This document shows positions 8,049 to 17,883 of a stretch of 64,000 nt of DNA, in pieces. The stretch covers positions 575,417 to 639,416 of the forward strand of contig NZ_QVNU01000004.1 of the NCBI RefSeq assembly GCF_003545715.1, written 5' to 3'. This DNA is from Taibaiella koreensis. GTDB lineage: Bacteria > Bacteroidota > Bacteroidia > Chitinophagales > Chitinophagaceae. A program made the position numbers and the translations under genes. The notes beneath the pieces were generated by a model. That model was not told the DNA's origin. It worked only from the letters and a program-made list of their open reading frames with translations, and did not search any database. Position 1 is the stretch's first letter. The number at the start of each line of letters is the position of its first letter.

Positions 8049-8174
8049 ACTATCCGGGTATAGGAAACGAAGCCGGTCCTTGCGCTGGTTGAAAGGACAA
8101 AGATGATGCTTCGAACAAGCGCAGCAACCATTAATTGGAAGCAAATTGTATCCTATTTCTTATATCCGGATAGT
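8049..8174. repeat. Small TIR element B (MITE-like) with inner hairpin
   Basis: 126 bp, starting ACTATCCGGGTATAGGAAA and ending in the reverse complement of ACTATCCGGATATAAGAAA. Inside is an imperfect inverted repeat (GGTCCTTGCGCTGGTTGAAAG against CTTCGAACAAGCGCAGCAACC) shared with element C. It separates the two precursor genes; its right end lies just upstream of the second precursor and may carry part of its promoter. Confidence 0.7.
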
Positions 8175-8202
8175 TACTTATTTTTTTGTAAAATCAAGAT
8201 TC

Positions 8203-8415
8203 ATGAAACGCGCAAAGCAAAACAATAAGCTGAAGCTGGGGAAAGACGTAGTCGGCAGCCTGACCAGGAACGAACAAAATATTCTTTTGGCCGGCAAGGC
8301 CGCACTGTTAACTACGTCCTTTATGCAGTGCAGCGGTTTGACCTGTTGCCAGCCAACAAGGTATTGCTCCATAGGGGGCAGATGCCTTGAAGAAGGCGTT
8401 GAAAACCCGGAATAA
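8203..8415 (+). CDS. Lanthipeptide-type precursor peptide 2
   Basis: A 70-residue paralogue of the peptide at 7767. The start at 8203 (MKRAKQNNKLKLGKDVV) is preferred over an upstream frame extension because it aligns with the paralogue leader. The leader ends LLAGKAA, so the usual GG is AG here. The core has TTSFMQCSGLTCCQPT and five Cys in all. The gene follows element B and precedes lanC by about 90 bp (or about 130 bp if lanC starts at 8544). A weak hairpin (TCCCGGC/GCCGGGA, 8433-8457) lies just after the stop codon. Confidence 0.74.
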   Translation: MKRAKQNNKLKLGKDVVGSLTRNEQNILLAGKAALLTTSFMQCSGLTCCQPTRYCSIGGRCLEEGVENPE

Positions 8416-8507
8416 GCTTACCTATCTAAAGATCCCGGCGATCTCCGGTTGCCGGGACTCTTCTACAAGCCGGGATAGCTTCATCTATTGCGACATCCCC
8501 GGAACGA

Positions 8508-9719
8508 ATGTACCTGCATACCGCCACTGTAAAACAGGATAAAATGATCGATACTCTTAACAACACGAAACTAGCGCGTATCAACGAAGTGCTGGCTGCG
8601 ACACAACCCCTGCATCATGGTTTTCTCGGAGGCACCCTGGGACTATTGTATTACTACTATTATGCTGCAGAAGCGTTGCAGGACGAATCGCTTTATGATA
8701 AAGCCGATGTGCTGATCGAACAGGTATTTGAAAACCTGAACAACGACAGTAGCCTGCTGTCGGGCTATGCCTTTAGCGACGGCGCCGCAGGCCTGGGTTA
8801 TGTGCTCAACAACCTGCAGCAGAACGGCCTGCTGGAGTTTGATGTTGAGACCGAGCTGGCCGGTATTGACCGGTATATCTTTGATTCGGCGTTGGATCAT
8901 ATCGCCCAAACAGAGGTGGATTACCTGCACGGCGCTATGGGCGCGCTCCACTATTTTTCTTCCAGGCTGCAAACACCGGTGATCAACCAATATGTCAATG
9001 ATCTCACAGCAGCATTCTGTGCTGCTGCCATCTCTCATGGCGATGGCATTTACTTTTTGAATTTCAGCCTGGAACGCCTTAACGACAAAAAGATCGACCT
9101 GGGCCTGGCGCATGGTCTTCCCGGCCTTTTGCTGCTGCTGATTAATGCCTGGCCGCATCTAAAGGATAAAGAACAGGTAGCAACGATCATAAAACGGGGC
9201 ATTTCCTTTATCCTGGAGCAGGAGCAACCCGCTTCCTTATCGACAGAGGAATATTCTGCCTTTCCCTGTTACCTGGAGCTGGATCCATACCAATCCGTCC
9301 GCATAGACCGGCTGGCTTGGTGTTATGGCGATCTCAATACGGTACTACTTTTATACCGTGCCGGCAAGCTGCTGGGAACAGATGCCTATACCAATATTGC
9401 CGACCAGATAGGATTGGCATCAGCCAACCGGAAAAGTGAAGAAGCCACCTTAAGTAAGGATACTCATTTTTGTCATGGCAGCGCCGGGCTGGCACAGTTT
9501 TACAAATGTTTATACCAGGAAAGCGGCAACCCGGCCTATCTTGATGCTTACCATTTTTGGATTGGTGTTACTATGGATCTTATTGATCAGGAAATAGAAA
9601 AGAAGCAATATGCGACTAATCCCGTAAGCATACTGGAAGGTTGGCCGGGAGTAGCGCTTGTGCTTACGGAGTATATTACCGACCGGCCTATGAATTGGCC
9701 CAAAGCCTTTCTCTTATAG
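8508..9719 (+). CDS. LanC-like lanthionine cyclase
   Basis: A 403-residue LanC-family protein. The alpha-toroid Gly-rich repeats are visible: GFLGGTLGLLYYY (38-50), SDGAAGLGYVL (90-100), LHGAMGALHYF (140-150), LAHGLPGLLLL (200-210) and GWPGVALVL (378-386). Zinc ligands expected from the NisC family are Cys272 (WCYGD), Cys322 and His323 (CHG); His202 (AHG) matches the catalytic His. In class I systems LanC adds Cys thiols to dehydrated Ser/Thr. An internal ATG at 8544 (MIDTLNNTK), with AGGA just upstream, is an equally plausible start. No dehydratase (LanB), peptidase or transporter gene is adjacent, so the pathway is incomplete here. Confidence 0.88.
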   Translation: MYLHTATVKQDKMIDTLNNTKLARINEVLAATQPLHHGFLGGTLGLLYYYYYAAEALQDESLYDKADVLIEQVFENLNNDSSLLSGYAFSDGAAGLGYVLNNLQQNGLLEFDVETELAGIDRYIFDSALDHIAQTEVDYLHGAMGALHYFSSRLQTPVINQYVNDLTAAFCAAAISHGDGIYFLNFSLERLNDKKIDLGLAHGLPGLLLLLINAWPHLKDKEQVATIIKRGISFILEQEQPASLSTEEYSAFPCYLELDPYQSVRIDRLAWCYGDLNTVLLLYRAGKLLGTDAYTNIADQIGLASANRKSEEATLSKDTHFCHGSAGLAQFYKCLYQESGNPAYLDAYHFWIGVTMDLIDQEIEKKQYATNPVSILEGWPGVALVLTEYITDRPMNWPKAFLL

Positions 9720-10236
9720 TCAACAATACACCCCATAACCGCCAGCTTACAGGATCATGAGGGAACATGAGTATTCCTTCACTCCATCTTTTTTCCCGTC
9801 GCACGGCACAACATTGTGTGTAACCTTATGATCCGGAATTTTCCCCCAGCCCCGCCTGCATAGGCCGGGGCATTTGCATTAAGCTACTCCCTGAAAAGAA
9901 AAACAAAGTGTTTTTATATTATTGACCGTCCGCTTGTAGGAAACCAATTAATTCCGGTCCTTGAGCCAGTCGAAAGGGCAACGATGCAATGGTGCTTCGA
10001 CAGGCTCAGCAACCGTTACCAAGACGAATTTGACTCATGTTTCCCTATCGGGATAGTTAGTTTTACATTTAACAACAAGCACCAGACAGGGGCGGTTCTC
10101 CGGAAACGGTATCGTCGATATAAATGGGAATGGCACGGGCTATATCCCGATAAGCTTTTATCTTCACGTGGCAAACGGCAGGCAGTCGTTTCAAAGGAAA
10201 TACCCTTCCCTATCTCGTTCATTAACCCTATAAGGT
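9720..10236. other. Intergenic region downstream of lanC
   Basis: Contains a GC-rich hairpin (GCCCCG/CGGGGC, about 9849-9871) without a clear T run, then element C. The 92-codon frame at 9984-10262 runs through the repeat and into the regulator gene, so it is not called. Confidence 0.5.
9928..10057. repeat. Small TIR element C (MITE-like), left end decayed
   Basis: The inner inverted repeat (GGTCCTTGAGCCAGTCGAAAG against GCTTCGACAGGCTCAGCAACC) matches that of element B. The right end is the reverse complement of ACTATCCCGATAGGGAAA. The left end is degraded to GTCCGCTTGTAGGAAA. The boundaries are approximate. Confidence 0.6.
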
Positions 10237-10950
10237 ATGATCCATTGCCTGATAATAGATGATGAGCCGGCGGCAATCGATGTGATCGCCGCGTATATAA
10301 ACGAAGTCCCTTACTTTGACCTGGCGGGCGCAACCCGGAATCCCCTGGAAGGGTTGCAGCTCATCCACGAGCGGCAGGTAGATCTGCTGTTTCTCGATAT
10401 CGAGATGTCGGAGCTGACAGGATTGGAACTGATGCAAGCCATAAACGGCAAATGCAAAGTGATCTTCACCACGGCACATGATCGCTATGCCCTGGATGGC
10501 TTTGAGCTCGATGCGATCGACTATCTCCTGAAGCCCGTACACTTTCCCAGGTTCCTGAAAGCAGCGCAAAAGGCCAGGGATATCCTGGATCCTTTAAAAA
10601 AAGAGCAAGCCGAGCCGGACTTTATCATCGTCCAGGGCGATAGCAAGGGAAAGTTGATCAAGATCGACATGGCAGACATCGATTATATCGAAGGTATGCG
10701 CAACTATGTCGCTATTGTTTGCGGGGCTACCAAGGTCCTATCGCTGATGAACATGAAGGACCTGGAAGAGAAGCTCTTTAAAAAGAATTTCATCAGGGTA
10801 CATAAATCCTATATTGTACCTGTTGCCAATATTGCCTCGGTGGAAATGAATATTATCCGTTTGAAACGGAACAGCAAGATAGAAATTGTAGTCGGCAATG
10901 CTTATAAAGCGGGATTTCTCGAAATGATGCGGGCAAATATGATCTCTTAG
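10237..10950 (+). CDS. LytTR-family response regulator (orphan)
   Basis: A 237-residue protein: receiver domain with Asp8/Asp9 and phospho-acceptor Asp54 (FLDIEM), switch residues FTTAH and KPV, then a LytTR DNA-binding domain (about 130-235) with YIEGMRNYVAIV and the RVHKSYIVPVANI strand. LytTR regulators bind direct repeats as dimers and are usually paired with a LytS-type kinase. No kinase is adjacent, so its partner is elsewhere. Its nearness to lanC suggests, but does not show, a regulatory link. Confidence 0.92.
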   Translation: MIHCLIIDDEPAAIDVIAAYINEVPYFDLAGATRNPLEGLQLIHERQVDLLFLDIEMSELTGLELMQAINGKCKVIFTTAHDRYALDGFELDAIDYLLKPVHFPRFLKAAQKARDILDPLKKEQAEPDFIIVQGDSKGKLIKIDMADIDYIEGMRNYVAIVCGATKVLSLMNMKDLEEKLFKKNFIRVHKSYIVPVANIASVEMNIIRLKRNSKIEIVVGNAYKAGFLEMMRANMIS

Positions 10951-11150
10951 CGCCTATAGCCATCAGGCATTTTATAAATTGATTTTCATTCTTTTAAAAT
11001 AAGAAACAACCAGTCATGTATCTGAATATATTCCTTATTAGTTACCAGTTAGTCTATACCCTGAAACCGGTATTTCCATAAATTTCAGAAATATCACCTG
11101 GTACAATTGCCAAATCCCGCCGTCTGTCAATCTAGAACAATTCATAAAAC

Positions 11151-12554
11151 ATGAAAACAACTATTTTACTGACGGCTCTATTGGCCGTCGGTTTTGGACA
11201 GGCAACCGCGCAGCACAGCACAGAAATTGAAAAACGGATCGGGAAGCATCAGGCTTTTATTGATCGTCTGCTACAGGCACAAAGTAACAATGCCTCCTCA
11301 CAAAAACCGACCGGCATCGCGCATCGTGTGGTTGCAACAACGACATACACCGAAGCCGGACTTTTTGACGATTCAACAGCATACCGCTATTCCGGGTCGC
11401 GGGGATCGAAGTTTAACTATAATGACGCTTACGGATACCGGCGCTCCTTCCAGGACGACCAGGGACCGACTTTGTCTGCACCGGCGGCACCGACAAGCCT
11501 GCCCGACAGTATTAAGTACATTTCAGAAGGCTTTACGCGATTTGAAGTGGCCAGCTATCGCCCGGATAACAAAATGAGCCAAACCACCTCACATGCCGAT
11601 ATTCAGGCCTCCCGCCAGGTCAATGCCTATAATGCCCAGGGATACCGGGTACTGTCGTATTCCCTTGAAAGCAACGATAACGGCAGCCACTACGATACGT
11701 TGCAGAAAAGAACATTTACCTATAACAACACTTTTACCCGGGTGATGACCGACAGCATGTTTAACAAAATGGGTAGCACTTACAGGCTATATGGCACTTA
11801 CAGGTATTACTACAACAGTGGCGATAAACTGGACTCCATGGTCTCCTATGGAAACCCGCTCAGCCCTGCGCTAAAGGTCGGGAAGATGACGTTCTATTAC
11901 TACCCTGGCGGGGAGCTGATGAAGACGACCATGGAAGACTTTTCTCTTCCCGATGTAAGGATTATTTCCGTAGATTCCATGGGCTACACTACTGGCATTC
12001 CTTATACCACTTTCCACTCAGGCCTGATCAAGCTGATGCAGACCGGAATGCCGGATGACATATTCGGTTCTACCTGGATCAATTACCCCGGAACAAACGG
12101 TTTACCAGATTCTGCTCAATTGTACGACTACAATCCAACGACAAGCAGCATGCAGCTCAAAGATGTGGGTGTATATCGGTATACAAGCTTCGGCGAACCG
12201 GATAGCCTGCTGGTTTATGGAGCCGGTGAACATGCACCCAGACGCAGCATCAAATACTATTACGAATCCTACGAAACTACCGTCTCGATAAAACCCATTG
12301 CCGCCAGCAAGGATTTCAGCCTCTATCCCAATCCCTTTGACAAAAGCATTACTATCGACTGGAAAGGGAAACAGGGAGAGCAAGTTGCGATATCCCTTAC
12401 CGATATGATTGGACGGGAGGTGTTGCGCACAGGCCTGAAATTGAACACAGGGCCTAACGGCCTTAACCTGCCCCACTTAAATCCGGGCGCTTACATCCTG
12501 CTAATCAGGGATGCCGCGGGCAAAACATGGAGCAGTAAAGTGATCAGGCAATAG
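11151..12554 (+). CDS. Secreted protein with T9SS C-terminal sorting domain
   Basis: 467 residues. It has a signal peptide (MKTTILLTALLAVGFGQATAQ), a middle region full of Tyr-rich short strands resembling repeat-type beta structure (YTEAGLFDDSTAYRY, FTYNNTFTRVMTDS), and a typical type A T9SS sorting domain starting near FSLYPNPFDKSITI, with a GREVLR turn and the closing GAYILLIRDAAGKTWSSKVIRQ. It should be exported and released or anchored on the cell surface. The central domain is not recognised. A strong terminator follows. Confidence 0.85.
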   Translation: MKTTILLTALLAVGFGQATAQHSTEIEKRIGKHQAFIDRLLQAQSNNASSQKPTGIAHRVVATTTYTEAGLFDDSTAYRYSGSRGSKFNYNDAYGYRRSFQDDQGPTLSAPAAPTSLPDSIKYISEGFTRFEVASYRPDNKMSQTTSHADIQASRQVNAYNAQGYRVLSYSLESNDNGSHYDTLQKRTFTYNNTFTRVMTDSMFNKMGSTYRLYGTYRYYYNSGDKLDSMVSYGNPLSPALKVGKMTFYYYPGGELMKTTMEDFSLPDVRIISVDSMGYTTGIPYTTFHSGLIKLMQTGMPDDIFGSTWINYPGTNGLPDSAQLYDYNPTTSSMQLKDVGVYRYTSFGEPDSLLVYGAGEHAPRRSIKYYYESYETTVSIKPIAASKDFSLYPNPFDKSITIDWKGKQGEQVAISLTDMIGREVLRTGLKLNTGPNGLNLPHLNPGAYILLIRDAAGKTWSSKVIRQ

Positions 12555-12570
12555 ACCCGCACTATCTTTT

Positions 12571-12608
12571 GCAACGCGCGACCCTAGCCGGTCGCGCGTT
12601 GCTTTTTT
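12571..12608 (+). terminator. Rho-independent terminator
   Basis: A 13-bp GC-rich stem GCAACGCGCGACC / GGTCGCGCGTTGC with a 4-base loop, then TTTTTT. It ends the T9SS cargo gene. Confidence 0.92.
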
Positions 12609-12642
12609 ACTGAGCATTAAATTGTTATTTTTTGACTAAAAC

Positions 12643-12990
12643 ATGCAACAAGGTTCACAAAACAGCTTAACTTCAAGCATGGTCCGGCAATGGAACAAAT
12701 ACAGACGGCATGCCGGTAATGCTTACCAGGTTTACCGCAGCAGGAAATTGCTGCTACCCATGCTGCGCGATGTATTTAAAGGACGATACCGCCTTTCCTT
12801 TCTGACGATGCTGGCGGCACTGCTGTGTATCGCCTATATCTTTTCTCCCTTCGACCTGCTGCCGGATTTCATACCCTTTATCGGATGGATCGACGATGGC
12901 GCCTGCTTTTGGTTATTGCTACAACAATTAAAAAAGGAAACGGCGCGTTATTATCTTTACAGGGAAGCCTCGGCGACAGTACAGCAATAG
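12643..12990 (+). CDS. YkvA/DUF1232 family small membrane protein
   Basis: 115 residues. The diagnostic DUF1232 segment is YIFSPFDLLPDFIPFIGWID inside one or two hydrophobic stretches (about 58-90), preceded by a basic N-terminus. The function of the family is not established. It is 28 bp upstream of the WG-repeat gene and may be co-transcribed with it. Confidence 0.88.
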   Translation: MQQGSQNSLTSSMVRQWNKYRRHAGNAYQVYRSRKLLLPMLRDVFKGRYRLSFLTMLAALLCIAYIFSPFDLLPDFIPFIGWIDDGACFWLLLQQLKKETARYYLYREASATVQQ

Positions 12991-13018
12991 TAGCCGTGAC
13001 CTCTGCAATCCGATAACC

Positions 13019-15265
13019 ATGATCCTCTGTTTGCGTGCGCTCATCATTTTCGTATGCTGTTTCTTTGCCCCGGCCTTGTCCTATAGCAAGGCCTTACCCC
13101 GGCTGATCCCTTACCGCGAAGGCGACAGATGGGGCTATGCCGATACTACAGGCTTTATTCGAATCCGGCCGCAATGGCACAGCGCCGGGCTCTTCCACAA
13201 CAATCGCGCTATTGTAACGGTACCAGGCAAGGAAAGAAATATCACCTTTTGCCTGATCGATACCAACGGGAATTACCTAATTCCGCCGGTCCGGCACTGG
13301 AACGGCACTTATGACGCGCTCAACAGCTACGATGCTAGGAAACATTGGGGTATGATCGACAGCACAGGTGTGCTGTTATTACCCTATGAATACGATGCGC
13401 CGCCAGCACCTATACGGCTTTATGGAGATGGCCAATCGCTGATCACGCTATCCCGGAAAGGAGTCCTGGGTATCGCCAGCCCACATGGAACGGTATTGCT
13501 GCCGCCTCTTTACCAGACCATCCTACCCGTTTATAACACCTCACAGCACCTCGCGATGTTGCTGGCGCAAAAAGGCAAGCAATGGTTGCTGATCAACGAC
13601 AGTTTTGGGGAGGTGGCCGCACAGGTGTGCGACAGTATGTGGGTTATTGATGGTGCCAATGGCTGGATGGGCTTTGCACAAAATGACCGCAGAGGTATTA
13701 TCAGCAGGGATGGCCGCATCGTGGTGCCTGCAGCATATGAAGAAGCTGCGCCTATGAATAACAGCGCGGGCGGCGCTTATTTTCTGGTCAGAACCGCCGA
13801 TGGGTATGGCGTGGTCGACGACAAAGGAAAGCGCATCATCGATACCCGCTACAAAGAGCGGCCTTCCCGGTATACCGACGGCAATTTCCGTGTGGTGGAA
13901 CCTGTAGGAAAAGACTACCGGGTATCCGTAGTCAGCCCCCAGGGCAAGGTATTGTTGCCGCCGGTACAAGGCGAAGTGCTCGTGTATCCCGATTCCGTTG
14001 TATTGGTTCGCTCGCTGGGCCTCGTCGATTCCGGCAGGCGCCATTACCTGCGTCAATCCATACAGCAACTGGATCCACTCACCTATAAGCCCAGGGGACA
14101 AGCGCATTTCACTACAAAAAAAACGGACTGGGAATTCCCTTTTCTCCAGCCCCAGATGTGTGGTACGGGTGCTTATGAGAGCCGCGTACTGGAGCAATTG
14201 CGCCCCAAGTATTTTAAAAAAAACCAGTTTGCCGAATTTAAAGGATTTGATCACGGCGGCAGGTATTGGGCGGCTACCGGCTATGTATTGCTCAACGATT
14301 CTCTTCGCTGCTATGCCGTGACCAGCAACAATGACGGCCGACCTTATACCGCAGTGGTCGACGAGAACAACCGTTTTGTCTTAGGCCCTTTCGAAGGAGG
14401 AAGCATCTATAGCGGCAACATCGCGCAAAACGAGCTGCTGGTACGCTATTCGGCTAATAATTCCTACATGTTGACCGACACGGGGTTCAGGCCGCTATCA
14501 CCAAAGATACCGTATAAGATCAAGGTCGCGCTGCGCCGGATTGGTTCGCTACGTTACCTGGCCGAAGTACCGGAGCATGCTTACCGGCCCGCGCCGGAAG
14601 TCCGGACAGCATTGCAGAAAGCACAGCGAAGGCAGGATAAGTCTCTGGCGATGGCCTATACCTCATACGTTATCGAGCGCATCATCGACGATACAGGCGC
14701 CTGTGTACGGGCGCTGGAACCTTATTGGATACAAGGTGTTTGCGATAGTGCCGGAGCCTGGAAGCAAATGGGCGGGAACGATCGCCTGCTGCTGGTTACC
14801 GATAGCAATCTTACGCAGGGTATTCTGGACCCGGATGGTGCCATCATGTATCCTCAGTTGAGCTTTCATTATGCAAGCTTAGCTACAGGAAGCCACTTGA
14901 ACATAACCGCAGGTAATCAGACGCCACTATTCCTGGCCACTGATAGCGCAGGCTATTGCGGCCTGGTCAATACAAAGAATCAGATCGTCTATCCACAAGT
15001 CAGCTTTCATCACCGCAAAAAGGTAAAGCTATGGGACTGGAACCTCGTGTTTTTTCCGGATGAGCAGGCACTGGTTGATAGCCTTAACCAGGCCCTGATA
15101 CCCGGTGCATCGGAGCTTCGCATTGCCAATGCAACATCGGACAAGATACTTGTGCAAAGTACCCAAAACATTGCCGGGCTCTATACCTGTTCTTACAAAG
15201 ATTCGTCCGGACAATACTTCCAGGTCTATATTGATCGTAACGGGCGTGTCTACGGAAAAGACTAA
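13019..15265 (+). CDS. WG-repeat protein, exported
   Basis: 748 residues with an N-terminal signal peptide (MILCLRALIIFVCCFFAPALS). The body carries repeated WG-type units: an aromatic-Gly start, a strand, a D-x-x-G turn and a P-x-Y strand, for example DRWGYADTTGFIRIRPQWH, KHWGMIDSTGVLLLPYEY, GYGVVDDKGKRIIDTRY and YCGLVNTKNQIVYPQV. WG-repeat proteins probably bind protein or glycan partners; no enzyme motif is seen. The middle third (about 380-560) is more divergent. Confidence 0.85.
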   Translation: MILCLRALIIFVCCFFAPALSYSKALPRLIPYREGDRWGYADTTGFIRIRPQWHSAGLFHNNRAIVTVPGKERNITFCLIDTNGNYLIPPVRHWNGTYDALNSYDARKHWGMIDSTGVLLLPYEYDAPPAPIRLYGDGQSLITLSRKGVLGIASPHGTVLLPPLYQTILPVYNTSQHLAMLLAQKGKQWLLINDSFGEVAAQVCDSMWVIDGANGWMGFAQNDRRGIISRDGRIVVPAAYEEAAPMNNSAGGAYFLVRTADGYGVVDDKGKRIIDTRYKERPSRYTDGNFRVVEPVGKDYRVSVVSPQGKVLLPPVQGEVLVYPDSVVLVRSLGLVDSGRRHYLRQSIQQLDPLTYKPRGQAHFTTKKTDWEFPFLQPQMCGTGAYESRVLEQLRPKYFKKNQFAEFKGFDHGGRYWAATGYVLLNDSLRCYAVTSNNDGRPYTAVVDENNRFVLGPFEGGSIYSGNIAQNELLVRYSANNSYMLTDTGFRPLSPKIPYKIKVALRRIGSLRYLAEVPEHAYRPAPEVRTALQKAQRRQDKSLAMAYTSYVIERIIDDTGACVRALEPYWIQGVCDSAGAWKQMGGNDRLLLVTDSNLTQGILDPDGAIMYPQLSFHYASLATGSHLNITAGNQTPLFLATDSAGYCGLVNTKNQIVYPQVSFHHRKKVKLWDWNLVFFPDEQALVDSLNQALIPGASELRIANATSDKILVQSTQNIAGLYTCSYKDSSGQYFQVYIDRNGRVYGKD

Positions 15266-15285
15266 GGGGAAAGTACAGAATAGGA

Positions 15286-16404
15286 TCAGGCCATTTCGAC
15301 CAACGGCCGCTTCTGTATTGCCACCGGGTTTTCGGGACGCTTACCTAGCTCCCTGAGGAAACGGAAGTGAGAATTGATAGCGCTCATCATGTTGGGCATA
15401 CTATGGTATGCAATATCAAACTCCCTGCACTTCGCTTCTACGATCTTGCTCAGCGCGGGATAATGCACATGGCTGATCTTGGGAAACAGGTGATGCTCGA
15501 TCTGGAAGTTGAGTCCGCCAACAAACCAGGAAATGATTTTGCTTTTGCGGGAGAAGTTGGCCGTAGTCTTGATCTGGTGGATCGCCCATTCGTTTTCGAT
15601 ATGCTTGAAATCGGAAGCATCTACAAATTCAAATTCGGTTTCTTCCACCACATGCGCCAACTGGAACACGATCGTGAGGGTAAAGCCCATGGCTGCATGC
15701 ATACACAGGAACCCTACAAGCCAGGGCAACCAGCCTACCAGTACGATAGGTATGGCCATATAGAATACGACATACAGTAGCTTACTTACCCAGAAGATGA
15801 TATGCTCTTTGCGATCCATCTTGGGCATGGGTGTGGTGTATACCTTTTGCGTGGCATATTTTACCGGATCGGAAACAAATACCCAAAAAATGGAGGCCAG
15901 CATATAAAGAAAAGGCAGGTAAATGTGCTGGAAACGATGCGCAGGCACCCAGCGTTGCGTGTTGCACATGCGGATGAAAGGACTGCGTGCAATATCATCG
16001 TCCACACCATCCACATTGGTATAAGTATGGTGAATAATATTGTGCTTCTGCTTCCAGAAGAAGGCATTGCCCCCGAGCGCGTTGAGCGTAAGCCCCATTA
16101 GCTCATTTACCCATTTTTTGCTGGAATAGCTGCCATGGCAGCCGTCATGCATTACGTCGAAGCCGATTCCTGCAATCACCAGGCCCAAGGCCAGGCAGCA
16201 CAGGATACTTACCAGCGCAGGTAGTGTGGCCAGCAGCAAGGTAAGATACAGGGATATGGCCGAACCGATAAGCACAAGCGTCTTCAGATGTAATTTCCAG
16301 TTACCGGTCTTCTTCAATTGCTGAGTGACGAAATAGTCCTCAACAGCCTTCTTTAACGACGGAAAGAACACTGCGTTCTTGTTGTTATAAGTTACTTTCG
16401 GCAT
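15286..16404 (-). CDS. Membrane fatty-acid desaturase (acyl-lipid type)
   Basis: 372 residues with the three His boxes of di-iron membrane desaturases: HDGCH (HDxxH) near 107, KHNIIHH (HxxxHH) near 145, and QIEHH (QxxHH) near 305. Hydrophobic segments between the boxes supply about four membrane spans. The QxxHH form is typical of front-end/acyl-lipid desaturases, which introduce double bonds into membrane lipid acyl chains with O2 and an electron donor. Regiospecificity cannot be read from the sequence. It is convergent with the WG-repeat gene, only 20 bp away. Confidence 0.9.
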   Translation of the reverse strand: MPKVTYNNKNAVFFPSLKKAVEDYFVTQQLKKTGNWKLHLKTLVLIGSAISLYLTLLLATLPALVSILCCLALGLVIAGIGFDVMHDGCHGSYSSKKWVNELMGLTLNALGGNAFFWKQKHNIIHHTYTNVDGVDDDIARSPFIRMCNTQRWVPAHRFQHIYLPFLYMLASIFWVFVSDPVKYATQKVYTTPMPKMDRKEHIIFWVSKLLYVVFYMAIPIVLVGWLPWLVGFLCMHAAMGFTLTIVFQLAHVVEETEFEFVDASDFKHIENEWAIHQIKTTANFSRKSKIISWFVGGLNFQIEHHLFPKISHVHYPALSKIVEAKCREFDIAYHSMPNMMSAINSHFRFLRELGKRPENPVAIQKRPLVEMA

Positions 16405-16590
16405 TGACTTGAGATTAAAAAAAATATTAAAAATATACAGCTACGCCTGCCGGCGCATGTCTCCAAATGAAACGGCCAAAGTTACGAAAAAAAGGGGAAA
16501 CAGGAACAGGGAAAGCAACCCATACATTTGTTTAAAATTGAATAAAATAAATCACCAGGATTAACGTTAATTTGCAAAAACCACCGAATT

Positions 16591-17655
16591 TTGCTCCGTC
16601 TTCTTACCCTTTTGCTGCTCTGCAGCCTCCTTACCTTGAGCGCTTTATCGGCCAGCGCCAAAAAACAAATTTTCTGGACCATAACCCCTACCGACACGCT
16701 TAGTGGCAACATAAGCTTCGGCTCGGTGCGGGTAATTGATCAGCGGGAAGACAAAAGCAATCTCGGCACTGTGCTGGGTTGGGGCAAAAAAGGTGTCCTC
16801 ACTGCGGATAGTCTCCCGGTTGCTTTGAAGCACATGATCACAACCATGTTACGAACGGCGCAGCCCAAAGCGGAGCAGGAGCTGCTCGTTGTGGTTAAAG
16901 CGATAACATTGACCGACTTTATCAAGACAGTCCGTACCGTGGGCTCTGTCTACCTGAGAATCGATTGGTACCTGGGACAACAGGACCGCTATGCGCTGGC
17001 CCTGCAGACGGATTCGCTGTACGAATTCCCGGCGCCGTCTCCTATAGATCTGCTGGCCGATTTTTTCTTAACCGAATCGGTGAAGGAAGCCGCAGCGCTG
17101 GCGCCGCCGGCGGCTTACACCCTTAGGCTGCCGGAGCTGCTGGCAACCGAAGAGCAGGTAAGGGCGCAGCAACCCATATACAAAGCTGCACCGGGTAAAG
17201 GCATTTATTATACACAGGAGCAATTCCGGAGCAACAGCCCGCAATCGGCCGATTTCATATACAAGCATTATACCGGGAGTCTTTATCTGGATGAATTTTA
17301 CCTGAAGAACGAAAAAGGTAAACGGGGCCGCAACCTGGCCGATACAGCTTATGCCATATACAATGGTGAAAAGTGGTTCCGCCCTTATACCGAAACGGAC
17401 TTCAAAGAGATGAAGCGTGCTGGGAACGATTTCTATTACTACGCCATTCAGAAAGGTATCCACATAGAAGACTACAGCGCTGTAGCCGGTGCTGGCGCTT
17501 CCGGCGGTATATTGGGTACATTGATCAGTACAGCAGCGGCAAAGGCAATGCAAGACCGGCAATACCGCAAGCCTATCCCTATGGCAGATGCCTTGTACCG
17601 CATGCGTATCGATCCCGTAACCGGCAAGGGAAAAAGAGTAGAGCGCCTGCAATAG
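16591..17655 (+). CDS. Exported protein of unknown function
   Basis: 354 residues. It appears to start at TTG (16591); no ATG gives the signal peptide, which reads MLRLLTLLLLCSLLTLSALSASA. The mature part has no motif I recognise. A Gly/Ala segment near 300-315 (AGAGASGGILGTLISTAAA) could be a short membrane-associated or glycine-zipper-like stretch. It is divergent from the desaturase gene. Confidence 0.7.
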   Translation: MLRLLTLLLLCSLLTLSALSASAKKQIFWTITPTDTLSGNISFGSVRVIDQREDKSNLGTVLGWGKKGVLTADSLPVALKHMITTMLRTAQPKAEQELLVVVKAITLTDFIKTVRTVGSVYLRIDWYLGQQDRYALALQTDSLYEFPAPSPIDLLADFFLTESVKEAAALAPPAAYTLRLPELLATEEQVRAQQPIYKAAPGKGIYYTQEQFRSNSPQSADFIYKHYTGSLYLDEFYLKNEKGKRGRNLADTAYAIYNGEKWFRPYTETDFKEMKRAGNDFYYYAIQKGIHIEDYSAVAGAGASGGILGTLISTAAAKAMQDRQYRKPIPMADALYRMRIDPVTGKGKRVERLQ

Positions 17656-17883
17656 GATCAATACCTTTACCCGCACGTATCGCGGCGGATCAGTATAAAT
17701 TCGTTTGCAAGGGATACGAACAGAAATCCTTCCATAAAGTATTTCGCCTCCGGATAAAAGAAACGTATAAATACTACCTGTAGAAATCGGGTAGTTTTAC
17801 GCGTGTATGATCTGTACAATCGTTCTAATTTTGAAATGAGGGTAAACGAATAATCAATTTTACCATCACTAAAAAACCAAACG

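Noticed and set aside
9984..10262. 92-codon plus-strand frame overlapping element C and the LytTR start
   Set aside because: Runs through the repeat and overlaps the well-supported regulator in another frame; no domain.
13998..14321. Long frames in alternative phases of the WG-repeat and other large genes
   Set aside because: Shadows of strongly supported genes on the other frame or strand.
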